This document shows positions 12,001 through 21,833 of a stretch of DNA of 43,533 nt, in pieces (the first letter of the stretch is position 1; each line of letters starts with the position of its first letter). The translations under genes were made by a program, and so were the position numbers. Origin of the DNA: Pelargonium nanum (Eukaryota; Streptophyta; Magnoliopsida; Geraniales; Geraniaceae). The stretch covers positions 1 to 43,533 of the forward strand of contig JAYMTF010000235.1 in assembly GCA_036897485.1 (NCBI GenBank). The letters run 5' to 3'. Below the pieces are notes generated by a model. The model was not told where the DNA came from and searched no databases. It worked only from the letters and a program-made list of their open reading frames with translations.

Positions 12001-15000
12001 CCCTAGGCTGCCTGATGAGAAAAGGTCCACTGAAATTAATGTCCGCACAACTCCAACTCTTTGTGTTCAATTAAATACACTATATGTGAGTTGAAGCTTC
12101 TCCTTTTACCTGTCAAATCCTTTGTGTATATTTTTCAGAAATGATGTACATTTTGTTTGTGTCTCGTTGATCTTTCAAGTATATATGGTTCTGGAATTGT
12201 CATAGTCCACTCCGGAATTGAAATAAAGGATTCCCACAGACAATTTGATACCAGCATTGTTTTTATTTATTAAAGATCCGACAGTTTGACATGATTAGGC
12301 TAAAGCATCATTATTTTGGATTTTAGTTTACCATCCAGTTGTATGCAATATCCTAGATTTCATTCTTGTGCAAGTGCATCTTTGTTTTCTTAGACTTAGA
12401 GAAATCAAATCAATCAGTTATCACTTTCTTTGAAGGAAACCATGATAAATAAAACCATTACTGGTAGAAAGCAGGTAGTCCTTTAGTATTGTAATTTCAT
12501 AATATTTGAAACACTATGGCTAAAAAACTAAAATAGAAATAACAAGACAGTTAAACGAAGAAGACTGAGCTGAAGTTAATACTTTATAAAAGCAAGTTTG
12601 CTCTCTTGGAATTAGTTTATACATTGTTGAATATCTCATATTGAAAGTTTGGAGTTTAAGAGAACATTATTTACTTGCTGGGCCCCTCCACCTAATGACT
12701 AAGAGCCTAAGCCTTCTAGGTTGGAAACTTAATGTGGTATTGGAGCTGATTTGGTTTTGGGCTTTTGTCCAATTGTGTTGCCTCCCTGTTAATTCTTGGC
12801 CCACATGCGGAGCACATTGTGTTGTCTGATTCGCAAGTAGGAATGAGTTTTGAAGTATCCCACGTTGCAAGTGTATGGAGTTTGAAACCACTTCATGTAC
12901 CAATTGGGCCCCTCACCTAACAGTTTAGGCTTTTGGTTTGGAATCCTTACAATTACTGATCCCAAGATGTTGAGAAACCGTGAAGCTGACCTGGAATTTA
13001 GGATATTATCATAATCGACCCTTAATTTATATTCAGGAAAGAAGATACTTCTGCAGCTGGCTGTTTAATCCGTTTCATCTTATGTGTAATAATATCCCAT
13101 CCCACTTTAACTCTTTGCTATACTTAAAATGGAAGCCACCCTTCATTGTTATGCTTCTTTTTTATGATAATTATAGTTAGTTTGCCAATAATATCCTCTA
13201 AACAAGTTAATTATACTCAGATTGTTATGTGTGAAGTTAATCACTAATAAAAAATTTCCTTACGTTTGTAAAAATGTAGTTTTAGTAGGACGGCTAGAGT
13301 AAAAAGATTAATTGTTGTACAAGCAAAGTGTTCGAATTAGTATAAACATATTTTAAAATAGACTATATAAAGGTTGAAGATTACTGTCAACACTGTATGA
13401 TATTTTAATTTTCAATATGTTGTGATCAAAATTCTTGAGATTTGTTGTAATTTTCTTAGAAAAGATATGTACTTGATGGTTGTTAGAATATATTAGAATC
13501 ATATTGATCTTGTCAATTGGACAAGAGCCCTTATTTACATGAAGGTGGCCATATTAAGTTTGATTTTAAGTTATATGTGATCTTTGCGTTCACTCTTTGC
13601 ATTTAATCTCTCTTGATTGGTATATAGTCTTTGTATCTTTGTTTATTCAAGCAAAACTCTATGAAGATTGAAGAACTTTTTTCTTCATATTCTTGTCTTT
13701 CAACAATGGTTTTTTTATTTTAATGTTTTTGTTCTAAGAGACGTGTATATATTTAGTAAACACATTGATGGTTTACTGGGTACCTTAATTTAGTATACAT
13801 CAATGACGCCACTTTACTTTAAACATCTTTTGAGACTTTGATTGCTTTGACTCCAACTGATTCTTATGTCGTACTACCCGCTGTTTAATATGATGCTTAT
13901 TTGTCCGTGCAGATGATATTCTCTTACAATAATTTTTTTTCTCTCTTATTAACAGTATGCAATCAGTCAACTAAATAAGTTGGAAGATAACATTTTGGAA
14001 AGATGGGCAATGAAAAGGCCGCGCGAGACATTTATCAGTATGTACTTGAGCATATAACCTTGATAAACTAGTTCTAGTTATCTGAGTGAAACCATATTTC
14101 ATTTATAAAGACTTATCTGACCAAATAACCTAGGCAACAAGTTAGTTTCTTAATGTTCTAAGCTAAACATAAAGAAGATAGTGAATTTTCTGGCGCCTGG
14201 TAGAATCTGTTTTTCATTAGGTATCTTTCTGAGACAAGGAGATTATTACCTGGTATGCATCAATCCATTTTCCCTTTCTGGGTTGGCTTGATTGATTTCT
14301 TGTGTATGATTTTAACTCTTATTTGTGTATGAGGTGGCGTCTCGTTTATACTAGCTAGGATGCTTTATTTATCAGTACCCAAATGTATGTTATTGTGTAT
14401 GATAGAACGCCACTTTGTAAATATTACTTTACATTATTCTATTTAATTTTTTCTTGATTATATTATCTTTGGAAGGAACAGAATACAGCTGCATATTTTG
14501 CAACGTGGTATCTTTTTATCGATTTTTGATGCATTGACTATTTTGTCCTTAGAAAAATCCATGGATGAGAGGTCCAAAAGTTTCATGCAGAAGGACTCAT
14601 TTGATGGAAGTAGAAAGGATATAAATGCTGCAATTGACCGCATTTGTGAGTTTACTGGTAAGACCTGCATTTTTTTTTACTTTATCTGCTTCCTTGAGAA
14701 ACAAAAATAGTTTGCTGGTTGTTTAAAGTTTCTACACCTTGCAGGAACTAAAATTATCTTCTGGGATCTAAGAGAGCCATTCATTGAAAACTTATATAAA
14801 CCGAGTGTTTCTCAATCTAGGTTGGAAGCAATAATTGAACCACTTGATGTGGTAAGATTTGTCTTCTTACGTATCTGCATTATAGTTTTATTGAAGTATT
14901 ATGATGTTACTCAAATAAAATATTCTTGACTGACAAGTCGGAAACTTTACCATTTTATTTGAACTATTATGGAAAAATTAGATCAAAGCATAGATTGTAT

Positions 15001-17456
15001 TTCCATCGCTTACGGTGTAATTCATTACTGAAGCTTCTATGCTAATACTTATTTTCTTTCATGACTCTGATTGCTTCTTGTTGGACCTGCCGATCATTTT
15101 AGCATGAGATCCACAAATATAATTTTACAAGGATTTTGAATTAGGAATGGGAAAAAAATGTGCCTTGGTAGACAATGGATCTGCATCGTAGTTGTGTATA
15201 TTTGAAAATTTTCACATGTGCTGTAGTTTCCCGGCTGTTTGTATATTTGGTTTGCATAGCCTTACAGTTTACATACAAGATTCTCATATGATAATATTTT
15301 AGTTTAACCATAGCTTTGATATTAGATTTGAATGTGTGTATCAAGTTACATATGGAATTTGCAAGGGGTCAATACACTTCTCTTCTGCTCCCATGTTAGT
15401 CCTGGTTCCTGCATCAGAGGATATGGACAATGTTCACAAGTTACCAAACGAATTCCATGTGATTTTAGATATCAATCTAACACGCTTCACCTAGATAATT
15501 TCTATGACAGCTATGTTTCAGGTTTCAAATTTTATTTATTGAGCCGTTGTCTTGATTTTTTTTTTTTAATGTTGGGCCAAGCGGTTGATGCGCTTTGGAT
15601 TCCCCTTTGAGGTCTCAGGTTCGAGCCTCCTTGCCGACGGTATGGGATGAGATTTATGGGTTTAAGGGAAGAGCTAACAACTAACAGGTGACGCCCCCAC
15701 TAGGGGGTGAGAAACACTGGCCTTTATAGGCCTGTTGTCCCGTCGCTTATAAAAAAAAAAGCCGTTGTCTTGATAAAGTGCTAAACTTCTTATTTCTTTT
15801 TCTTTTTCCTATCAGAGTAATTAAAGTGTTAAACTTGTGTATTTTTATCTATTTTGATTTGATATTAAGGACATGGCCGCCTTCATTGTAAATGTTTCAG
15901 GAACTTAATCAACTATGTGATGTAATTATGGAACCACTTCGGGATCGCATCGTAACTAGTCTCCTTCAAGCGTCTCTGGTTTGTACCTTGTCTCTTATTT
16001 CACTAAATCTACTAAGTCCTGAATTCTCATCTTATTTGAAGCATTTCTTCTGCTAGGATGGTTTGCTCCGTGTTATATTAGATGGAGGCCCATCACGACT
16101 TTTTTCCCCAGCCGATGCAAAACTATTAGAAGAAGATCTGGAGGTCCTAAAGGTATTTGTGAAGAGACCCTTGGAGTGTACATTAAAAATAAAATCAAGG
16201 ATTGCAAGACAAATGATAAGTTCCAAATCATTTGATAACTGATGTAGATGCTCTATGTCGTATGCAAAGGAAGAACTTTACCTGCCAAAAGGAATCAAAA
16301 GATTATATTTGCTATAGATTTCGTGTTACATAAAATGGGATTGTTTTATATAAGAGACAGACGTTGCCCAAGTAGATTGCCATTATGAACAATCTTGGGG
16401 ACTTCATAAACTTTGCAGGTGAAACCATGTGTTTTTGCCTAACATGATTGTGGGTATAATCTATAGGAGTTCTTTATTTCCGGAGGAGATGGACTTCCAC
16501 GAGGAGTGGTTGAAAATCAAGTTGCACGTGTTCGACAAGTGATTAAGCTGCAGAGCCATGAGGTTAGCTTTTGTGCCCATGTTAATTTTTGATATTATGA
16601 TAAAATGCTGGAGTGCTGAAATACTTTTGTGCACTGCAGCAGGTGAGGATATATTTTCCCTGTTTTTATTTATACAAATGCATTGCTGAGAAAGGGGTGT
16701 TAGGTTCTTATTTGGTGCATGGATTACTATCGGGTTGCGTTTGGTAACTTGGATTTAATTTGAAATTCATCGTTTGAAATTTGAAATGTTGTATTTCGAA
16801 TACAAATATAATGTTTGGGAAATCATAAAATCCCAAGTGACAAGGCAAGAGTTATCATTTGAAATCCCTTGTTGACTTGTTGTAGTCAGGTTTTGATAGT
16901 TATTGGATTTAACTCAAATGCAAATATCCAAACACTTCATTTGACTCAAATCCAACATTTCAAATGAAATGCTGGTTCCCAAGCATGCCATCAGGGTATT
17001 TCAAATACCCACTCTCCACCCTGAAAAGTAGGGAAAATATATAGTAGAGGATATACCCGTACAAAAGCTAGAGAATGTGACCAAAATTAAGATATAAACT
17101 TGTTCTGGTAGGGTTGAAATCATAATTCTGATGAGTGCTAGATCAACGAAGGGACAAAAAAGTAATATTCGGCTTGTAGTTCTTCAGATGGTTGGGATTT
17201 ATCTATTAGGGGAAGTCGGTTTCCCCTGCATGCATGTTTATTTAAAGAGGATCTGACAATTGTCCATTTCTATTGTTTGCAGACTCGAGAGTTAATAGAG
17301 GACTTGAAATCTGCTAGCAGCCTTGAAACTCAAGGTGGCGGAAGCCGACTGGGCGCTGATTCCAAGACTTTACTGAGAATTCTATGTCATAGGACGGATT
17401 CAGAGGCTTCTCAGTTCGTCAAGAAACAGTACAAGATACCCAAATCTTCTGCATAG
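2..17456 (+). CDS. PATROL1: PATROL1-like MUN-domain (DUF810) protein, 5' partial
   Basis: Plant Munc13-like protein. Arabidopsis PATROL1 is known to act in membrane trafficking that delivers the proton ATPase AHA1 to the plasma membrane in guard cells. I see 25 exons: 2-191, 275-339, 608-1022, 1718-1784, 1863-2016, 2622-2789, 2879-2989, 3398-3607, 3950-4051, 4323-4553, 6487-6561, 6708-6788, 7285-7467, 7574-7729, 7992-8084, 8568-8639, 9542-9659, 11907-12085, 13956-14037, 14553-14657, 14745-14851, 15901-15978, 16057-16152, 16467-16562, 17283-17456. They join in phase into 1135 residues; from memory Arabidopsis PATROL1 has about 1100. Recognisable stretches are ILQRFRRDRHILLDF near the N-terminus, VDDIEDFEDEDD, LVGLLESMR, RQGLLNALAGKVGKRMD, GEVCHWADGYHLNVRLYEKL, FRGIDNAFQV, GSRKDINAAIDRICEF and the C-terminal FVKKQYKIPKSSA. 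The start codon lies only a few residues upstream of base 2. Several introns are swollen by mobile elements. Family assignment is very sure; orthology to PATROL1 rather than a close paralogue is likely. Confidence 0.95.
755..874 (+). repeat. five in-frame 24-bp tandem units in PATROL1 exon 3
   Basis: Five consecutive 24-bp units (755-778, 779-802, 803-826, 827-850, 851-874) each encode eight residues of the form [VIM]SKSESFN, at about residues 135-174 of the visible protein. Units differ by a few bases, several of them silent. They lie in the variable serine-rich linker between the N-terminal part and the acidic VDDIEDFEDEDD stretch. As I recall the Arabidopsis protein, it has only one or two SESFDS-like units here. 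Confidence 0.93.
4762..5775 (+). mobile_element. TRIM-like LTR element, itself invaded by a second one
   Basis: Fossil non-coding LTR element in PATROL1 intron 10. Its left LTR begins at 4762 with TGTTGAAG and ends at 5479 with TTTAACA. It is followed directly by TGGTATCAC, which resembles a primer-binding site for initiator tRNA-Met. A short internal region runs to a purine-rich stretch near 5695, and a shorter right LTR ends with the same TTTAACA at 5775. The left LTR is split by the minus-strand insertion at about 4841-5418. No coding capacity is visible, as expected for TRIMs. I see no clear target-site duplication. The LTRs differ at many positions, so the copy is not recent. Confidence 0.72.
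4841..5418 (-). mobile_element. nested composite TRIM element inside the LTR of another
   Basis: Fossil. Read on the minus strand the order is: LTR of type A (5418-5350, TGTTAGAG to TTTTACA), primer-binding site TGGTATCAGAGC (5349-5338), internal region, purine tract CACGTGAGGGGAAG (5135-5122), LTR of type B (5121-4974, TGTTGAAG to TTTTACA), a second primer-binding site TGGTATCAAAGC (4973-4962), a short second internal region, purine tract ending GAGGGGGCG, and a shortened LTR A (4886 to about 4841). The type B LTR matches the LTR of the surrounding plus-strand element. The A-internal-B-internal-A order suggests a tandem or recombinant TRIM that then jumped or was captured as one unit. Confidence 0.7.
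6027..6300 (+). repeat. tandem duplication of about 137 bp in PATROL1 intron 10
   Basis: Two adjacent copies (about 6027-6166 and 6167-6300) share GATCAGATG at the start, ATAATTTGGCTTGACATTTA, CACTATCTAC or CTACTATCTAC, TTTTGTTGCTCATA, and a pyrimidine-rich tail with TTGCNTACAG. A partial third start (GATCAGATG) follows at 6301. It lies about 190 bp upstream of exon 11, and each unit carries an acceptor-like TACAG. Confidence 0.85.
9970..10990 (-). mobile_element. remnant resembling the putative plant transposon protein domain
   Basis: Broken fossil in PATROL1 intron 17. Minus-strand reading shows protein-like stretches such as FKKLLEASISKKNLERTICL and KIDKLAELIVDSTAKAAQYA, followed by an acidic tail. 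The arrangement resembles the putative plant transposon protein domain found in many dicot repeat-derived ORFs. It is interrupted at several places and has no role in the host gene. The family assignment rests on overall resemblance only; the outer limits are not defined. Confidence 0.5.
11089..11531 (-). mobile_element. TRIM-like LTR element in PATROL1 intron 17
   Basis: Fossil. On the minus strand the 5' LTR runs 11531-11379 (TGTTGAAATGG to TTTAACA, 153 bp). It is followed directly by primer-binding site TGGTATCAAAGC (11378-11367), a non-coding internal region, a purine tract CACACGTGAGGGGAG, and a 3' LTR starting at 11164. The 3' LTR is recognisable to about 11089, with its far end unclear. 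The internal region is clearly related to that of the minus-strand element in intron 10, including the CATGTCCATCTGCAAGC segment read on the plus strand. The two LTRs differ at a number of positions, so it is not recent. Confidence 0.78.
12625..12951 (+). mobile_element. TRIM-like LTR element of a second family in intron 18
   Basis: Fossil. Two direct repeats, about 12625-12733 and 12851-12951, share the order GAATATC or GAAGTATC, GGAGTTT, GGGCCCCTC, CACCTAA, GGTTGGAA or GGTTTGGAA. The first is followed by TGGTATTGGAGC (12735-12746), a decayed primer-binding site. The internal part is only about 115 bp. The copies are strongly diverged, so the insertion is old. No coding capacity. Confidence 0.6.
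15543..15774 (+). mobile_element. tRNA-derived SINE with 14-bp target-site duplication
   Basis: The insertion sits in PATROL1 intron 21. The direct repeat GCCGTTGTCTTGAT flanks it exactly, at 15543-15556 and 15761-15774. The body (15557-15760) starts with a T run. It then shows an A-box-like TGGGCCAAGCGG and a B-box-like GGTTCGAGCCT about 45 bp later, as in Pol III promoters derived from tRNA. It ends in a run of ten A. The intact duplication suggests a fairly young insertion. A related, older minus-strand copy lies near 30800-30890. Confidence 0.88.
16732..16993. mobile_element. probable MITE in PATROL1 intron 24
   Basis: A roughly 260-bp AT-rich segment starts GGGTTGCGTTTGGTAAC. Its other end, read on the opposite strand, is GATGGCATGCTTGGGAACC. 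These ends resemble each other imperfectly. The inner arms also share TTTGAAATG-type blocks in opposite orientation. No ORF. No certain target-site duplication was seen, so the superfamily is open. Confidence 0.42.
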
Positions 17457-20400
17457 ATCGGTACGGCAATAACCATTTTGTTCTTAATTCCACACAGCAC
17501 AGTATCTGTAGCAACTTGTTCAAGTGGACATACATACATGAGAATGGTTCTGGGGACAAATATGGGGATTCTTTTTTCATGATGTTTTGTTATTTCCTCT
17601 TTTTAGGTCTTACCATTTTTGTATCTATTTTCATATACATATGTTTTATACTGTGTAAGAATCAGTGACTACTGTGTAATCTATGTTCATTAAATTGTTA
17701 ATTAAATTTGACCTCTTTCACAATTCTAAACTCTGAAATGAGGTTGATTTTCAGCAATTCTGCCAATGGTCGATTTCACAATTCTGATTGTGCTCAAGTA
17801 AATTGCCTAAATTTAATTCTTTCTTGGATCTTTGAGTTAACGCTGGTAAATTCTTAAGACAAAATGTGCATATGATGTTAGACTGTTCAGAATTCTTAAG
17901 GTAAATGAATTGTTTAATGCAACAATTTAACAGATGCTCTTCACATCATAATACATGATTGAAGGGTCTGAAATATGTATGGTGGTAAAGTAGTAACGGA
18001 ATGGAATGAGAATTTTTGTACCGATATCCAATCAGAGCAACTTCCGGGTCAGCTAGTTGTTCACGCTCCTTGGCACTTAACTACTGCATGAGCCACCCAA
18101 TTAGTCATTAGGCTAACTCGGTCCGAGTGGACGAGTCATTGGGAGAACTTGCCCCATCTAGATGTTGCTTCAAATCAATTTTTAAAAGCCAATATTGTTT
18201 TGTAACAAAAGCAAAGAGAACTGATTTTTGTATCATATTTATAAAATATTGCAATATATGAAATGATTAAAAAGTACATAACTAATAAAATAAAAAATAT
18301 ACATAAAGTTGTAATACTTACATATATATTATTAATGATAAAATTGTAGCAAAAAGACTTTGGTTCAGTGGTTAAATTTATTACTTAAGTTTGAGTTCAT
18401 GGGTTCAAATTTTATTGTATGCATTTATATTTTTATTTAAATTTCCTTTACTAAAAATAAGAAAAAATCATTCAATAGAAACGAAAAAAAAGATTACAGA
18501 TATTGGGTCTGACGGAAGTTAAAATTTTTTGCTTATAAGAGCTTGCCATTTTCTGATGTGGCCCAAGATGAGTGAAGGTGACAGCTACTTCTGCAGGTGG
18601 AGAAGTGTTACCAAACAAGGACTAAGACGAGTTGCTAGGTGAACTCAGCCAAAGATTGAGATCATGAGCCACAAACCACATGAAACCATGACCCATTTGT
18701 CTTCTTCAATAGTTGACTGCACGTGGAAAATGCAATGAACCCCAATTTTACGACGCCACCCATTTTGTCTCGCATGGGTCATCTCTAACTCGCCTCAAAG
18801 TTGATTTCCTGTTCTAATTGAGATTTGATTGGTTTGATCAGTCTAGACTGCTTAGCCTAAATTAATTCTTAGTTATTTATTTTGGACCATTTTGCTCCTA
18901 ATACTATACTTTTCAATTAGCTTAAATGACCATTTTACCTTATTTAGTCTTGATGACTCCGTAAGCCTCCCTAATCTATTGAGACCCCTACAAACTCATT
19001 TGTTACGCTCCAAAAATGTCTTATTTTGATATCCACTACTTGCAACCCCCACCTAGGCTATGACCATCCACAAATGGGTCTCATATCCCTCATTGATCGT
19101 TGGTCATCTCATGAACCCCATTTATTCCCCTCAAATATCTCATGGGTCTTCTCGTAAGAAGTACTCGATGTTACATGCATGAGTCTATCAAAAGGCTCCT
19201 CATTGCTTCATGAACCTCCTCATGGATTGTTAAACCCTTCGTAAAATTACACATGAAACCTCCAAATCTCATGAGCATGGAACCATCATGCCTCTTGGGT
19301 ACACCTCCATGACCACACTTTACGTTGATTCAAGTCGAGCCTTAAAGTCTGAGCCACTTGGGTCATTGATGAGATATTGAGCTACTTGGGTCTCTTGGCC
19401 TCTTTTAGGGCGATATGCGTCCAATTGATTATCTCCCAGAGTATTGTAATATGTCTTGTAGCTAAGTACGTGTGAAAGCCTTAGATATGGTACGCCCTAA
19501 AAAAACTCTCAAATTTGGTCTTTCGATTACCTTCAGGTTCTTATAGTTCCTCAAGCCTCAAGGGTTGCAAATTAGTAACAACATCCACCTCATTATAGTG
19601 ACATCATCGACACTTCATCAATTTGACCCACCGTGACATCATTTTCACATCACCATGTGGTATACATCATGACATAGGTGTAATATCGAGTTTTTTTTAT
19701 TGTTATACATTTTAATTTAATTATATTGAAAAATATTCTATAACTTCAAATATTTAAAAAGTTATACATCTTCTACAGTGATTCTGGTTTTATATCTTCA
19801 AGGTGGTATTGAATACCATTTCAAAACAAATGGGCCCGCTCACTATTAAGGGTACTTGATGGGCTGAAATTCCCTACAACCTTTCCCCTTCTATTTTGCT
19901 ACCCTCGTTAGTTTCTAAACAAGAGTATATTAATGCAATTTATTGTTTAAAAATAATAATATATCAATAGGTCTGGTTTTAGTTCGGTTTAAACGTTTTT
20001 TAAAAATAATTAATTATATTAGAAAATGTATAATTTTAAAATTGTTTTGGTACCATATATTTAATAATAACTCAACACAATTTGCATCAAATTAAAAAAT
20101 TATTCGGTCGGGTCCCCACTTCGCCTATGGGTCGATCTTGTTGTAGTTTCATACTCTATGTATTAGTTAAAAATATTTATAAGTACTATCATATAAGCAT
20201 ACGTTAGCAAAAAAATAATAAAGAAACTAACATCGTCAATGGAGTGATGTGTTGCGTTATGATCGACTACAAATAAATTTGATGATATCATGAACTCAAA
20301 TGATGACTTTATTCATCATATGATGGTAACATGGTGACGTAAAAATGATTTCATCGTACGCAGTATTTATTTTTAGCATGTGTGACGCGTGTTCTATTGT

Positions 20401-21833
20401 ACAATATTTTTTTGTGTATTTTTTAGTATATTTGGAAATTTTATGATCTAATTTGGTTCTCATTTGCACTGTTATTTTTCTCGAATCCATCTCTCGAATT
20501 CATCTTTCAATGTGACAAGCGTATTGAGTTCTCTTAGTGATTTTTTATTGGGTTTGTTTGTACTCTAGGCTCCGATCAAGGGGTTGATTTTTGTATTTTT
20601 GTATTAAAATTGGCAGCAAGTCTACGCAACTTCAGATACATGTGTGTTAGCTCCGTATTTTTTTAAATTAAATATAAAATTTCATGTATTATAAAAACCT
20701 ATTTACACATTCGATGAAAGTTTTTATAAAAAATATGCATGTCTCATTCAAAATATTACACACGAGTAATTCTATATGTCCCAAAAAATTTGTACAAAAT
20801 TTTGTGTCAATAAATAAAACATACATATCAAATATTTTATTAATGACTCAGTTTAATCATAATACACCACGTGTACAATGTGTCTAATAAACTGAACGCT
20901 CCGCGTAAAAAATTCATGTGATGTATCATATATGTCGGGTTGTGATTCGATTTATAATAAAAAAATAAAAGACGTTAAACTTAATTTTAAACTAAAAATA
21001 TATAAAATGTGCATTTATCACACAGATTACAATGTTATTTTGTAAAAAAAAAAGCATATACAAAATTGTAATACATTTAACATTTTCCTCCACCACACCA
21101 TAAAAGAGAGTTGAAAGAAAAATATAAACTGTGTCCCAACATTGTTTGTGAAACGGTGAAAGTACAAAAGAAAACACTCTCATATGTATTTCAAAGACAA
21201 AAAGTAAAGTAGTAAACAATGGTTTATCAAAAAAAAAAAGAAACAGTGAAAAAATGTATAGATGTTTAAATATTTGAGTTTTTAGAATATATCTAGATAT
21301 AATTAAATAAAAATGTATAATAAAGAAAAAACCTCTGTAATACCATCAAAGTCCACTTGTCATTCTCAACAACAAATAACAAGGCGTCGCGTCGCCCGTA
21401 CATTTTAACTTTATGAGTATAAGTATTCCCTCAAGTCATGAGGTGTAAATTCTTTTTTCCTCGTTTGAGATTCTTTATTTCTATCTCTCACATTCTCTAT
21501 TATGAGCTGGTCAAACAAACTTATATGATGACCTTTTATGTGTCGAGATGACTCTCAAGTACAGTAATTTGATAAAATAAATACTTTTTACTCTCGACTA
21601 TACGTGTCGTTAGTAGTTTCATAAAATAAATATTTTTTTAACATTATGTTTTTATTTTCGACCATAAGCATCTTCAAAGTCAAACAGGTTCACATAAATA
21701 GCACATATGCTCTGAGTCAAATTGTCAAAAGTGAGGTTTAAGCATTTGGTGTTGTCTCTGGGTCTGGTTGCTACACCCTACAAAACCAAAATTTTGAATT
21801 TTGTGCGTTGGGTGAGGGTAAGCAAGTGCAGCA
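17457..21833. other. gene-free interval downstream of PATROL1
   Basis: The first roughly 250 bp probably carry the PATROL1 3' untranslated region, although no classical AATAAA stands out. The rest is AT-rich and contains no ORF that I can tie to a protein. The part about 18650-19680 is less AT-rich and repeats short words such as CTCATGG and CATGA, but no element ends were found. The last 200-300 bp should hold the CYP22 promoter; I could not assign a TATA box with confidence. Confidence 0.6.
18351..18480 (+). mobile_element. SINE-like tRNA-related stretch
   Basis: The stretch has TGGTTCAGTGGTTA (18361-18374), close to a tRNA A box, and GGGTTCAAATTT (18411-18422), close to a B box, at tRNA-like spacing. 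An AT-rich tail with A runs follows. The body does not fold as a tRNA by eye and no target-site duplication was found. Confidence 0.45.

Noticed and set aside
15586-15625. Possible tRNA gene (A and B boxes)
   Set aside because: The boxes belong to a SINE with a poly(A) tail and target-site duplication. No cloverleaf can be drawn from the flanking bases.
18650-19680. Region rich in CTCATGG and CATGA words as a possible tandem array
   Set aside because: Words recur at irregular spacing with no common unit length, and no element ends were found.
20296-21219. Small ORFs in AT-rich intergenic DNA
   Set aside because: They are short, AT-driven, low in complexity and show no domain, splice partner or codon bias.
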